From Burkholderia sp. TSV86 (GTDB lineage: Bacteria > Pseudomonadota > Gammaproteobacteria > Burkholderiales > Burkholderiaceae): a DNA stretch of 64,000 nt. Shown here piece after piece: positions 1 to 9,260 of the stretch (within the stretch, counting starts at the first letter, position 1; every line of letters begins with the position of its first letter). Where the stretch lies: positions 1-64,000 of the forward strand of contig NZ_LOWB01000133.1 in the NCBI RefSeq assembly GCF_001522865.1, read 5' to 3'. A program made the translations under genes and the position numbers. Under the pieces are notes generated by a model. That model had not been told where the DNA came from and ran no database searches. It saw nothing but the letters and a program-made list of their open reading frames with translations.

Positions 1-62
1 CGCACCAGGCGCACCGCGCGCTCTCGGACTTCCGGGGAAAACTTGCTTGGCTTCTTGTTCAT
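1..62 (-). CDS. IS3-family transposase OrfA, N-terminal fragment (partial at window edge)
   Basis: Only the first 20 residues are visible (MNKKPSKFSPEVRERAVRLV), the typical start of an IS3-family OrfA, whose helix-turn-helix domain binds the element's ends. The ATG is at 60-62, after an AGAG-containing ribosome site. OrfA normally works as a frameshift fusion with the DDE transposase OrfB, which would lie outside the window. Whether the element is intact cannot be judged. Confidence 0.75.
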   Translation of the reverse strand, partial: MNKKPSKFSPEVRERAVRLV

Positions 63-112
63 GGCTCCATTCTCTCAAGAGTTGGAGCCTCCACAAAACT
101 CGGGGCGGTTCA
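1..112 (-). mobile_element. IS3-family insertion sequence, left end only
   Basis: The outer end of an insertion sequence that runs off the left edge. Its tip reads TGAACCGCCCCGAGTTTT on the minus strand from base 112, matching the terminal repeats of the IS3 family (IS51-like group, by recollection). The transposase orfA start lies 50 bases inside the tip. The far end and target duplication are outside the window. Confidence 0.75.
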
Positions 113-374
113 CAACCGCCAATTACAGGGCGGCAATGTGCAGCGGTCCGTGACGTTCGCTTGCCTGCGCTCGCGCATCAACGTAGCACGACACTTTGCA
201 CACGCCGACAGTAATTCTGCTGACGGCGAACTCGAACAGGCGCCCAGGAAATTCGCTCGTTCCTTCCCGGAGGCAATGCTTTAATCGAGATCAGCCAACC
301 GAATCGCGCGCAACGAATCCGGCACGCACTTGTCTCGCTCTTTTCTCACCGCCAGATAAATCGCGGAAAAACAG

Positions 375-402
375 TTGACAGAGCACCCAATCACGCTATA
401 AT
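375..402 (+). promoter_or_regulatory. sigma-70 promoter of tRNA-Leu
   Basis: Perfect -35 (TTGACA, 375-380) and perfect -10 (TATAAT, 397-402) separated by 16 bases. The tRNA begins 32 bases after the -10, as expected for a strong stable-RNA promoter. Confidence 0.85.
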
Positions 403-434
403 TAATGTCTTTCGCGATGCAACAAGCGAAACGT

Positions 435-521
435 GCCCAGGTGGCGGAATTGGTAGACGCACTAGGTTCAGGTCCTAGCGGTGGCAACACCGTGGAGGTT
501 CGAGTCCTCTCCTGGGCACCA
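435..521 (+). tRNA. tRNA-Leu (anticodon CAG)
   Basis: An 87-base gene with encoded CCA. The acceptor stem pairs GCCCAGG with CCTGGGC, the D-loop carries TGGTAGACGC, the anticodon stem CTAGG/CCTAG encloses a loop with CAG, there is a long variable arm typical of class II leucine tRNAs, and the T-arm has GGTTCGAGTCC. It decodes CUG, the main leucine codon in this GC-rich genome. It sits alone between its promoter and terminator. The 3' side was checked for an integrated element, and no integrase is visible. Confidence 0.97.
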
Positions 522-558
522 TCAGATGTTCCGGCATAAGCCGCAGTAGTTCGAAGAA

Positions 559-590
559 CCCCGTAAGACCTTGGTCTGACGGGGTTTTTT
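559..590 (+). terminator. intrinsic terminator after tRNA-Leu
   Basis: CCCCGT pairs with ACGGGG around an inner AGACC/GGTCT arm, followed by a run of six T (585-590). Confidence 0.85.
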
Positions 591-1061
591 GTTTGCGCGG
601 ACGACCACTCTATTCCACTGGCGTCGACGATTTTTGCGTACCGCACGTGCGGCCCACCGGCCCCCAAACCGATGGACGACTGGCGGATTATGAATCCCGC
701 ACTGACGATGTGGCCACCGCTTCAACGTAGGCCGAGGCCCGGTCCGCGGCTCGCCGTCGTCCACAAGACAGCGGCGATCTACGTTGACAGAAACACCGAT
801 AGGTCCGGAGCCTCTCGCCTGTATCTTCGAGGACTTGAGGTACTCGGCTGCTGAAGTTCGCCCTCATCAAAGCTCGAACCGAACCGATAGCGTTTTGCCA
901 TCGAATCGCAAGCCGCGCGCCCAATGTTTATTTGAGGTTGCACTGCGCCTGCATATAAAGTCAGCATAACGGCACCCAGCATCCGAGGCCCGGCGGCACT
1001 GCCGGAAAGCCCCCATCCCGAACGCCTCGCACATGGCAAGCGCATTCCGGCTGGAGTTCCC
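591..1061. other. intergenic stretch without a recognisable gene
   Basis: About 470 bases between the tRNA terminator and the phosphoesterase remnant. Several frames are open, as expected at this GC content, but none has a ribosome site, known motif or family resemblance. It may be decayed sequence, since it lies between an IS element and a pseudogene. Confidence 0.5.
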
Positions 1062-1240
1062 GTGGCTAATCAACTCAAGAAAATCGACCACATCGTCTAT
1101 CTGATGCTGGAGAATCGATCGTTCGATCACATACTCGGCTTCCTGTACACCGACCGCGGGAACCAATCGCCCACGGCCAGCCTTTCGACGGCCTGACGGG
1201 CAACGAATCGAGTCCCGATGATCTCGGCCATCCAGTCGCG
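1062..1240 (+). pseudogene. phosphoesterase / phospholipase C family N-terminal remnant, frameshifted
   Basis: A GTG start opens a frame reading VANQLKKIDHIVYLMLENRS, then FDHILGFLYTDRGNQSPT. ENRSFDH is the metal-binding signature of the bacterial phosphoesterase family (phospholipase C and acid phosphatases). Near base 1175 one base appears to be missing: the frame stops soon after, while the next frame continues with GQPFDGLTGNESSPDD, the expected following text. After about 1240 similarity is lost, so only some 60 of the usual 500 or more residues remain. Family assignment is good; the exact 3' boundary is a guess. Confidence 0.75.
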
Positions 1241-1428
1241 CAATCGCGAAACTGTCGAGCAAGCCCGCCTGCTCGTCTGGTCGACGCGCTGCCCGCCGCC
1301 CCGCCGTGGCCGCACGGCTGCGCTGCCTGCCGAGCGTCAGTTCTTTCGCTTTCCTGACGATCGATCCGGCCACGGCCGATCCACTGCGTGAGCCGCCGCA
1401 CTGCGGCCGCACGAACGCCGCACGCCGG

Positions 1429-3138
1429 TCAAGCAGACGCGTCGCGCTTGGCCGCCAGCAGTTGCAGGCTCTCGTCGACGCTTAGCTCCGACAGCGCATC
1501 CGCGCGCAATACCGTATCCGCCGCGCGCCGCAATACCCGCAGCACGTTCGGCTTCAGGCGCACACACACGAGCCGCCAGCCACGCGCCTCGCATTCGGCG
1601 GCAAAAGTCTTCAGCGCCTCGATCGTCGTGCCGTCGACATCAGGCGACTCCTCCAGGCTCAGCATCACGGTCTGCATGCCCGGCTGCGCGCCGCGCGCGA
1701 GCTGCCGCACCATGTTCAGCACACGCTCGGCGTTCGCGAAGAAGAGTTGCGCCTCCGGCCGCACGATCAGCACGCCGGGCACCAGTTTCGCATCCGGATG
1801 AATCGACGCGTCGACGAAATCGTGGCTGTCGCGCAGCCGTCCGAGCACGCTCACTTTCGGTTCGGACAATTGCTTGAGCGTCAGCAGCAAGCTCACGCCG
1901 ATCGCGGCAAGCAGCCCGTGCAGCACGCCGAGCACGATCACGGCGCCGAGCGTGGCGATCACGACGAGCCGGTCGCGGCGCCAGATCCAATACGGCCGGA
2001 ACACGTCCGGATGCAGCGAATGACTGACCGCGAAGATCACGATCGCGGCAAGCACCGGCTCCGGAATTCGCGCGAGCTGCGGCAGCAGCAGCCAGACGAT
2101 CAGCGCGATCACGGCCGCCGCGATCAGGCTCGCCATTTTCGATTGCGCCCCCGCTGCCTCGTTCGCCGACGTCGCCGAATAGCCTGCACCAACAGGCATC
2201 CCGTGCAGTAGCCCCGAGACGAGGTTCGCGCAGCCGAGCGCGACGAGATCGCGGTTCGGCGACACCGCATCGCCATGCTTCAGCGCGAAGTTGCGAATCG
2301 CGCCATACGATTCCGCGTACAGAATCAACATCAGCGCGACACCCAGCTCGGCCGTCTGCATCCACGCAGTGCGGCTCAACGGCGGCAGCCCGAATGCGAA
2401 GTTCTGCAGATCGATCGTCCCGACCACCGCGATCCCGTAGCGGTGCCAGTCGATCCAGTAGCCGGCCGCGATGCCGAGCACGATCACCACCAGCGTCGCC
2501 GGCACGCGCGAGCGCCGCCCGAGCACGAACAGAATCGCGAGCGCCGCCGCGCCGAGCGCCGCGCTATAAGAGTTGCAATGCGGCAGCCCAGAGAGCAAAT
2601 CGATCGCGACGCGTGGCGTATCGCTATGCGCGACGTGCAACCCGAGAATCTTCGGCAATTGCTTGATGACGATCGTGAGCGCAAGGCCGAACGTAAAGCC
2701 GCGCAGCACCGGCCGTGCGATGAAATCCGACATCCCGCCCAGGCGGGCCGTACCCGCGGCGATGAAGATCACGCCCGTAGTCGCAACGAGCGCGGCCGCC
2801 ATCAGCAGCGGCGTGGCGTGCGGCCCCGCGTCGGAAACCACGGTTGCCGCAAGCACGACGGCCGACGACGACGTCGCCGACACGATCGCGAAGCGACTGC
2901 TGCCGACGAGCGCATACACGACGAGCCCGACGAGCAGCGCGATCAGCCCCGCCTGCGGCGGCAGGCTCGCGAGCCCTGCATACGCGACCGCTTCGGGAAT
3001 CAGCAGGCCCGCGATCGACAGCCCGGCGAGCACGTCACGCGCAGCGCGCTCGCCGCGCGGCGCGGGCGGCGTGTCGAGCGCGGCGAAATGCGCGGCTTGT
3101 TGCGGTGCTGCGTCGGGGCCGCTCGAATGGCTATCCAT
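1429..3138 (-). CDS. SulP-family anion permease with C-terminal STAS domain
   Basis: A 569-residue inner-membrane transporter of the SulP (SLC26) family, which moves sulfate, bicarbonate or dicarboxylates. The N-terminal 400 residues are a series of hydrophobic segments including the family pattern AGLSIAGLLIPEAVAYAGLA near residue 40. The last 150 residues form a soluble STAS domain (VPGVLIVRPEAQLFFANAERV... MLSLEESPDVDGTTIEAL). The ATG at 3136-3138 was chosen because it begins a hydrophilic leader before the first membrane segment; in-frame sequence further upstream overlaps the next gene. The ParB-like gene ends 32 bases upstream, so the two may be co-transcribed. Substrate cannot be told from sequence. 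Confidence 0.85.
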   Translation of the reverse strand: MDSHSSGPDAAPQQAAHFAALDTPPAPRGERAARDVLAGLSIAGLLIPEAVAYAGLASLPPQAGLIALLVGLVVYALVGSSRFAIVSATSSSAVVLAATVVSDAGPHATPLLMAAALVATTGVIFIAAGTARLGGMSDFIARPVLRGFTFGLALTIVIKQLPKILGLHVAHSDTPRVAIDLLSGLPHCNSYSAALGAAALAILFVLGRRSRVPATLVVIVLGIAAGYWIDWHRYGIAVVGTIDLQNFAFGLPPLSRTAWMQTAELGVALMLILYAESYGAIRNFALKHGDAVSPNRDLVALGCANLVSGLLHGMPVGAGYSATSANEAAGAQSKMASLIAAAVIALIVWLLLPQLARIPEPVLAAIVIFAVSHSLHPDVFRPYWIWRRDRLVVIATLGAVIVLGVLHGLLAAIGVSLLLTLKQLSEPKVSVLGRLRDSHDFVDASIHPDAKLVPGVLIVRPEAQLFFANAERVLNMVRQLARGAQPGMQTVMLSLEESPDVDGTTIEALKTFAAECEARGWRLVCVRLKPNVLRVLRRAADTVLRADALSELSVDESLQLLAAKRDASA

Positions 3139-3170
3139 GCTGTTGTCTTGCCTATCGAAAACGCCATGCG

Positions 3171-3797
3171 TCAACGCGCCGCCGCAACCACGCCGGACCA
3201 GCCGGGCAAATAACGCGCTTCCTGCGTGTGCGCGTAGCCGAGCGCCGCTTCGAGCGCCTTTGCGAAATCCCTGCGGATCTGCGCAGCCGGAATCTTCAGG
3301 CGCAGAAAGTCGGCCCACAGGAATTCGCTGAACGGCGTCGCGTCCTTCGCGTAACCGCCCGCCGTGCGCAACTCGCCCGCAAGGCTTCGGAAAGGATCGT
3401 CCTTCAGGCCGACGAGCGATTTGGGCAGCTTCGAATAGTCATGACGCGCACCGTTCGCGCCGAACGGATGTACCCATTGGTTGTGCTCCATCATCCGCCA
3501 GAAGATCGTCTCGTCGAGCCACGACAAATCCTTTAACAGCATCGCCTTGACCTCGGTCACGCCTTCCTCGATGAGCGCGAGGCCGAGGTGATGGTGATCG
3601 ACGATGAAGTATTCACCGCCCGGCCCGAGCACGGCCGGAAACCAGTGCGAATCGATCGCGGCCTTGCGCACCTTCTTGCCGAGTGACTTCCAATGCTTGC
3701 GCTTGGCCTTGACCTCGCGATAGCCGACCGTAAGCTGCGTGGGCCGCAGCGCGTCGAGCTTCACCGGAATCAAAGGGGTGTCCTTGCCGATCGTCAT
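3171..3797 (-). CDS. ParB-like (ParBc_2 type) protein
   Basis: 208 residues. The pattern LDALRPTQLTVGYREVKAKR followed by YFIVDHHHLGLALIEEG matches the stand-alone ParB-like nuclease-fold family (ParBc_2) found in proteobacteria. Chromosome-partition ParB proteins have an added DNA-binding helix-turn-helix domain, which is absent here, so a role in segregation is unlikely; the biochemical function is unknown. The ATG at 3795-3797 is favoured over an upstream TTG because GGGAG lies seven bases before it. It may form a two-gene unit with the SulP gene downstream. Confidence 0.75.
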   Translation of the reverse strand: MTIGKDTPLIPVKLDALRPTQLTVGYREVKAKRKHWKSLGKKVRKAAIDSHWFPAVLGPGGEYFIVDHHHLGLALIEEGVTEVKAMLLKDLSWLDETIFWRMMEHNQWVHPFGANGARHDYSKLPKSLVGLKDDPFRSLAGELRTAGGYAKDATPFSEFLWADFLRLKIPAAQIRRDFAKALEAALGYAHTQEARYLPGWSGVVAAAR

Positions 3798-3999
3798 GAC
3801 GTTCGCTCCCGAAAACGATTTCGGCAACGATACATGGGATCGGCGCGTGCGTTAATACGGCATTGCACGGGATCTGCGAATCTGCGCATCGATCACCGAG
3901 CGCGCGCCGAATTCGCCCATGCGTGCGGCCGGCCGGTGTACCGCGGCGGCGTGATCGAACGCGATGCGCGGGCCTTCGGGCCGAGCGGCAAAAGCCACG

Positions 4000-4605
4000 T
4001 TAGCGGCCATCCATGGCGAGATCGGCGCGCTCGAGCCGATGGCGAACATACGACACTTCGCGCGGCGCGCCAGCGCTCGTCGCACCAAGCCCAGGCGCCG
4101 CGCGGCCTGCATATGCCGGCTCGCGCACGATGCTCACGCGCCGCATTCCGAGCTTGCGCGCCACACTCAGCGACGCGTGGTTTTCGGCGGCGATGTCCGC
4201 GACGATCCTCGGCAGCCGCACCGTCCCGAATGCATGCGCGACGACGCGCCGCGCGGCCTCGCTGGCGATCCCGCGCCCCCAAGCGGCGCGCACGAGCCGC
4301 CAGCCGATCTCGACGTCGCGCCCGAGCGCCGCATCATCCGGAATCAGCAGCACCCAGCCGACGAACTGCGCGGGCCGCGCTTTCTCGAAGATCGACCAAT
4401 AGCCGAGCCCCGGCGGATACGCACGCATGATCCGATGTTCGACGAAGCGGCGATGCTCGACAGGATCGCTCCAAGGCCCGGCGATATAGCGGGTGACGTC
4501 CGGATCGCGATCCATCGCGATACATGCATCGAGATCGGCCAGCGCACGCGGGCGCAGCCACAGGCGTCCGGTTTCAAGCGTCGGCAGCAGCAAACGAGGT
4601 TCCAT
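4000..4605 (-). CDS. GNAT-family N-acetyltransferase (RimJ/RimL type)
   Basis: 201 residues. The start LETGRLWLRPRALADLDACI is the typical opening of RimJ/RimL-like acetyltransferases. The acetyl-CoA-binding segment is seen as WRLVRAAWGRGIASEAARRV (near residue 105), followed by LPRIVADIAAENHASLSVARKLGM, the conserved strand and helix before the end of the fold. Such enzymes acetylate protein N-termini or small amines; the substrate is not predictable. The gene stands alone, convergent with nothing and about 200 bases from the ParB-like gene, where no gene is seen. Confidence 0.85.
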   Translation of the reverse strand: MEPRLLLPTLETGRLWLRPRALADLDACIAMDRDPDVTRYIAGPWSDPVEHRRFVEHRIMRAYPPGLGYWSIFEKARPAQFVGWVLLIPDDAALGRDVEIGWRLVRAAWGRGIASEAARRVVAHAFGTVRLPRIVADIAAENHASLSVARKLGMRRVSIVREPAYAGRAAPGLGATSAGAPREVSYVRHRLERADLAMDGR

Positions 4606-4874
4606 GGATAGCAGGGCTGTTTGTCAATGTAAGCACTTGGAAGCATTGCGACGCAAACACGTTAGCACCGCCGCCTTGCGCCGTCACGGGCCTCCAAGGC
4701 TGCGTCGATTGCGTTCGCCACGGCTTGCTGCCTAGGGATTAATCCGGATCGGCGTCATGCCAGCAGTCAAGCGCGCGATGAGCGGCGTACACTCCGGTTG
4801 ACCGTTCGCGCGCGGCGCCAGCCGGGCGGTGCAAACGAGCCAAGGCGCTTCCATCTCGCGAGGAGACTGTCGCC

Positions 4875-6095
4875 ATGAGCTGGACCCGGGAGCAACGCAA
4901 CGTCACGATCGCCGCCTATCTCGGCTGGACCCTCGACGCATTCGACTTCTTTCTGATGGTCTTCGTGTTGAAGGATATCGCCGCCGAATTCAACACGAAA
5001 ATTCCCGCCGTCGCATTCGCCGTCACGCTGACGCTGGCCGCGCGCCCGGTCGGCGCGCTGATCTTCGGCCGGCTCGCGGACCGCTTCGGCCGCCGCCCGA
5101 CGCTGATGATCAACATCGCGTGCTACTCGCTGCTCGAGTTGGCCTCCGGCTTCGCGCCGAGCCTGGCCGCGCTGCTCGTGATGCGCGCGCTGTTCGGCGT
5201 CGCGATGGGCGGCGAATGGGGCGTCGGCTCGGCGCTGACGATGGAAACAGTCCCGACGCACGCGCGCGGCTTCGTCTCGGGCCTGCTGCAAGCCGGCTAT
5301 CCAAGCGGCTATCTGCTCGCGTCGGTCGTCTTCGGCCTTTTCTACCAGTACATCGGCTGGCGCGGGATGTTCATGGTCGGCGTGCTGCCCGCGTTCCTGG
5401 TGCTCTACGTTCGCGCGAAAGTGCCCGAATCGCCAGCTTGGCGGCAGATGGAAAAGCGCCCCCGCCCAGGGCTCGTCGCCACGCTCAAGCAGAACTGGAA
5501 GCTGTCGATCTACGCGATCGTGCTGATGACCGCGTTCAACTTCTTCTCGCACGGCACTCAGGATCTGTATCCGACGTTCCTGCGCGAGCAGCATCATTTC
5601 GATCCGCACACTGTTTCGTGGATTCTGATCGTGCTGAATGTGGGTGCGATCGTCGGCGGGCTGACATTTGGATCGTTATCCGAAAAAATCGGCCGCCGCC
5701 GCACGATCTGCATCGCCGCGTTGATCGCGCTGCCGGTGTTGCCGTTATGGGCGTTTTCCAGTGGCCCGCTGCTGCTCGCAGCCGGCGCGTTCCTGATGCA
5801 AATCTCGGTGCAGGGCGCGTGGGGCGTGATCCCGGTCCATCTGAACGAGATTTCCCCAGACGAAATTCGCGCGACGTTCCCCGGCTTCGTCTATCAGTTC
5901 GGCAATCTGCTCGCATCCGGCAACGCGACAATGCAGGCGCAGTTCGCCGTCGATCACGGCAACAACTACGGCCTCGCGCTCGCTACCGTGGCCGGTACGG
6001 TTGCCGTGGTGATCGCCGTGCTGATCCTGTTCAGCCGGGAACGGCGCGGCATCGACATGACGCAGGCCGCCACCGCGGCGCCGGCGGCCAGATAG
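4875..6095 (+). CDS. MFS transporter, metabolite:H+ symporter type
   Basis: 406 residues with about twelve membrane segments. The loop between segments 2 and 3 reads GRLADRFGRRPTLM, the hallmark of the major facilitator superfamily, with a second copy GSLSEKIGRRRT in the other half. The start YLGWTLDAFDFFLMVFVL resembles the sugar-acid, sialate or lactate symporters of the metabolite:H+ symporter family. A GAGGAG ribosome site precedes the ATG. No catabolic gene sits nearby to suggest a substrate. Confidence 0.85.
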   Translation: MSWTREQRNVTIAAYLGWTLDAFDFFLMVFVLKDIAAEFNTKIPAVAFAVTLTLAARPVGALIFGRLADRFGRRPTLMINIACYSLLELASGFAPSLAALLVMRALFGVAMGGEWGVGSALTMETVPTHARGFVSGLLQAGYPSGYLLASVVFGLFYQYIGWRGMFMVGVLPAFLVLYVRAKVPESPAWRQMEKRPRPGLVATLKQNWKLSIYAIVLMTAFNFFSHGTQDLYPTFLREQHHFDPHTVSWILIVLNVGAIVGGLTFGSLSEKIGRRRTICIAALIALPVLPLWAFSSGPLLLAAGAFLMQISVQGAWGVIPVHLNEISPDEIRATFPGFVYQFGNLLASGNATMQAQFAVDHGNNYGLALATVAGTVAVVIAVLILFSRERRGIDMTQAATAAPAAR

Positions 6096-6239
6096 CCGTT
6101 CGTGCGGCGGCGCATCATCGCGCAAACGCCATCCGCGCGGCGCGCCGCGAATGATCCGTGCGGCAGCACACCGGACGCTAGAGGACTTTATCGACAAAGA
6201 GTGCTTGCCGCCTCCCCGCCCTGCTTCTTATCTTATCGG

Positions 6240-6253
6240 CAAACGGCCGTTTC
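6240..6253. promoter_or_regulatory. putative PsrA operator
   Basis: CAAAC-GGCC-GTTTC fits the published Pseudomonas PsrA consensus (C/G)AAAC-N2-4-GTTT(C/G), and its core AAACGGCCGTTT is a perfect 12-base palindrome. It lies 58 bases before the psrA-like start codon, which suggests autorepression relieved by long-chain fatty acyl signals. A second weaker pair, TTCAA/TTGAA, follows at 6251-6268. Confidence 0.6.
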
Positions 6254-6310
6254 AATTACAGATTTGAATCGCTTGTTCGCGTACCGGGAAACCGGCAAGG
6301 GAGGCGGAAC

Positions 6311-7243
6311 ATGGCAGTTCGACAAACCAGCCGGCAATCCGGCGGGACGAAGGCGCGCATCCTCGATGCAGCCGAAGATCTTTTCATCAAGCATGGCTAC
6401 GAAGCGATGTCGATGCGGCAAATCACGTCGCGTGCGGCGGTGAATCTAGCTGCGGTCAACTATCACTTCGGCAGCAAGGAAGCACTGATCCACGCGATGC
6501 TGTCGCGGCGGCTGGATCAACTCAACGACGAGCGGCTGCTCATTCTCGATCGCTTCGATGAGCAACTCGGCGCGAATGTCACCTGCGAGCACATACTGGG
6601 CGCGATGTTCATTCCGGCGCTGCATGCATCGCGCGATCCGCAACGCGGCGGCCGCGCGCTGTTGAGGCTCATCGGCCGCGCGTACACCGATTCGTCGGCG
6701 TTCGTTCGCAATTTTCTGACCGCTCACTACGCGCCCGTCGCCGGCCGCTTCTTCGATGCGTTCCAGCGCACGCTGCCGAATCTGCCACGCGCCGAGCTTG
6801 GCTGGCGGCTGCACTACGCGATCGGCGCACTCGCCGGCGCGCTCGCGGGAACGGAAACCGAAAGCCTGATCGACGAATTCACGCAAGGCCGCACGCTGAA
6901 CGACGTGCAAATGATCGCGCGGCTGGCGTCGTTGATTGTCGCGGTGCTGAAAGCGCCGATGCCGGGCAAAGAAGAGTTCGCGGTTTTCGAATTGGTGCTC
7001 TCGAGTCTCTCGTCCGACAGCCGGCTCAGCGCCGCGCAAGCGGCCACCGAGCCGCCGGCTGCAAGCAGCGAGCCGATGATCGCCGCGCCGTTGCCCGAAA
7101 CGCCGCCGGCATCGCCGGCAATGGCACCGGCATCGGCGCCCGCACATGCATGCGCTGACGAACCGGCTTCGTCCACCGCGTCCACGCCGTTCGCCGACCC
7201 GGTTGTCCACGACGCCGACGCGCACGAGATTCAGGCAAGCTGA
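6311..7243 (+). CDS. psrA: TetR-family regulator, PsrA-like (fatty-acid responsive)
   Basis: 310 residues. The N-terminal helix-turn-helix domain reads ARILDAAEDLFIKHGYEAMSMRQITSRAAVNLAAVNYHFGSKEAL (residues 15-60), close to PsrA of Pseudomonas and related regulators. The ligand domain ends near residue 220 and is followed by an unusual low-complexity tail of about 80 residues rich in Ala, Pro and Glu. The gene is 117 bases upstream of a long-chain acyl-CoA ligase in the same direction, and a PsrA-type box lies in its own promoter region, so control of fatty-acid degradation is the likely role. The symbol is assigned from this combined evidence. Confidence 0.75.
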   Translation: MAVRQTSRQSGGTKARILDAAEDLFIKHGYEAMSMRQITSRAAVNLAAVNYHFGSKEALIHAMLSRRLDQLNDERLLILDRFDEQLGANVTCEHILGAMFIPALHASRDPQRGGRALLRLIGRAYTDSSAFVRNFLTAHYAPVAGRFFDAFQRTLPNLPRAELGWRLHYAIGALAGALAGTETESLIDEFTQGRTLNDVQMIARLASLIVAVLKAPMPGKEEFAVFELVLSSLSSDSRLSAAQAATEPPAASSEPMIAAPLPETPPASPAMAPASAPAHACADEPASSTASTPFADPVVHDADAHEIQAS

Positions 7244-7360
7244 CGCCGCGGCCAATCGCGGCACGCAGGGCGCGGGCGGCGGCGCCGGACACGGCCGCCC
7301 CCCGCCCGTGCATCGCCGCCGGTTCCGCGACGATGATTAGAAAACCCCAGGAGACAAGCG

Positions 7361-9121
7361 ATGACCGCCTCTGTTGCGTCCACGTCGACCCATGCGCCCA
7401 ATACGGACGGCCGCTGGTATGCGTCGTACCTCGCCGGCGTGCCGCATGAAATCGACATCACGCAATACGATTCCCTTGTTCAGTACTTCGACGAATGCAC
7501 GACGCGCTACGCGCAGCGCATCGCATACATCAGCGCCGGCGCGCGGCTGAGCTATGCCGCGCTCGCGCGCAAGGCCGACGCATTCGCGTCGTATCTGCAG
7601 AGCATCGGCGTGAAGCCGGGCGAGCGCGTCGCGATCATGCTGCCGAACTCGTTTCAGTATCCCGTCACGCTGTTCGGCGCGTTGAAGGCGGGCGCGATCG
7701 TCGTCAACGTCAACCCGCTTTACACGGCGCGCGAGCTTGCGCATCAGCTCAAGGACAGCGGCGCGCGAACCATCGTCGTCTTCGAGAATTTCGCGAAGAC
7801 GCTGCAGGAGGCGATGCCGGGAACCCAAATCGAGCGCATCGTGATAACCGCGCTCGGCGATCTGCTCGCCGACGGCCTCAATCCGAAAGGACGGCTGATC
7901 AATTTCGTGCTCAAGCACGTCAAAAAGCTGGTGCCTGCCTATCAATTGCCGAATGCCGTGCGCCTGCGCGCGGCGCTTGCGGCGGGCGCGCGCCGTCCGG
8001 CCACGCCAGTGGCGATCAAACGCGACGACCTCGCGTTTCTGCAATACACAGGCGGCACGACGGGCGTCGCGAAAGGCGCGATGCTCACGCACTCGAACCT
8101 GATCGCGAACCTGCTCCAAGCCAAGGCATGGGTCGAGGGCCAACTGCTGGGCGACGTCGAGACGGTGCTCACGCCGCTGCCGCTTTATCACATCTATTCG
8201 CTGACGGTCAACGCGCTGATCTTCCTCGGCCTGGGCGGGCGCAACATCCTGGTCGCCAACCCGCGCGACACGAAGACGATGATGAAGATCCTGCGTCACG
8301 AGACATTTACCGGCATCACCGGCATCAACACGCTGTACAACGCGTTTCTCGACGACGAGGAATTCCGCCGGCGCGACTTCTCGAAACTCAAGCTCGCGAT
8401 GGCGGGCGGAATGGCCATGCAGCGCGCCGTCGCCGAGCGCTTCGAAGCGGTGACCGGCTGCCCGATCGTCGAAGGCTACGGGCTCACCGAGTGCTCGCCG
8501 ATCGTCACGATGAACCTGTACGACGCCAAACAAAAACGCGCGTTCAGCGGTACGATCGGACTGCCCGCGCCGTCGACGCTCGTGCGCTTTCGGAAAGATG
8601 ACGGCACGTGGGCAAACGTCGGCGAACCGGGCGAGCTATGCGTGCAAGGGCCGCAGGTCATGCGCGGCTACTGGCAGCGTCCGGACGAAACCGCGAAGGT
8701 GCTCGACGCCGACGGCTGGCTCGCCACAGGCGACATCGGCGTGATGGACGAACAGGGCTTCATCCGCCTGATCGATCGCAAGAAAGACATGATTCTCGTA
8801 TCGGGCTTCAACGTCTATCCGAACGAGATCGAGGAAGTACTCGCCGCGCACCCCGGCATCCGCGAGGCGGCGGCGATCGGCATTCCCGACCCGTCGCGCG
8901 GCGAACTCATCAAGGTATTCGTCGTGCCGCGCGACGCGTCGCTGAGCGCCGACGACGTGCTCGCGTATTGCCGCAAAAACCTGACGGGCTACAAGATGCC
9001 GAAGCTCGTCGAATTCCGCAACGAACTGCCGCAATCCAACGTCGGTAAAACGTTGCACCGCGTGCTGCGCGACGAGGAACTGGCCAAGCGCGCGTCCAGC
9101 GGCCCAGCCGATCGCGGATGA
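7361..9121 (+). CDS. fadD: long-chain fatty-acid--CoA ligase
   Basis: 586 residues. It activates fatty acids to acyl-CoA through an acyl-adenylate, feeding beta-oxidation and lipid synthesis, normally at the inner membrane. The adenylate-forming motifs are complete: YTGGTTGVAKG (229-239), GYGLTE (372-377), GWLATGDIG (452-460) and the C-terminal lysine segment QSNVGKTLHR near residue 560. A CAGGAG ribosome site precedes the ATG. It follows psrA and is probably in its regulon. Length and motifs match FadD of beta- and gammaproteobacteria. Confidence 0.93.
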   Translation: MTASVASTSTHAPNTDGRWYASYLAGVPHEIDITQYDSLVQYFDECTTRYAQRIAYISAGARLSYAALARKADAFASYLQSIGVKPGERVAIMLPNSFQYPVTLFGALKAGAIVVNVNPLYTARELAHQLKDSGARTIVVFENFAKTLQEAMPGTQIERIVITALGDLLADGLNPKGRLINFVLKHVKKLVPAYQLPNAVRLRAALAAGARRPATPVAIKRDDLAFLQYTGGTTGVAKGAMLTHSNLIANLLQAKAWVEGQLLGDVETVLTPLPLYHIYSLTVNALIFLGLGGRNILVANPRDTKTMMKILRHETFTGITGINTLYNAFLDDEEFRRRDFSKLKLAMAGGMAMQRAVAERFEAVTGCPIVEGYGLTECSPIVTMNLYDAKQKRAFSGTIGLPAPSTLVRFRKDDGTWANVGEPGELCVQGPQVMRGYWQRPDETAKVLDADGWLATGDIGVMDEQGFIRLIDRKKDMILVSGFNVYPNEIEEVLAAHPGIREAAAIGIPDPSRGELIKVFVVPRDASLSADDVLAYCRKNLTGYKMPKLVEFRNELPQSNVGKTLHRVLRDEELAKRASSGPADRG

Positions 9122-9260
9122 GGCCGCCCGGCAAGCGGAAACGGCGCGCGCCCACTCGAGCTTTGGCTGCGGCGTCCTCGCCCCGCAATGTGCCGTTCGA
9201 AGCCCGAAGGCCGGCCCTCGGGCTTGGAGCGGCTTGGCTCAAAAAAGCTAACGGATATCC

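Noticed and set aside
281..667. A 128-codon frame on the minus strand across tRNA-Leu
   Set aside because: It reads antisense through the tRNA and terminator; chance frame.
3852..3999. Short minus-strand coding fragment after the GNAT gene
   Set aside because: It overlaps the GNAT gene end, has no ribosome site or recognisable motif.
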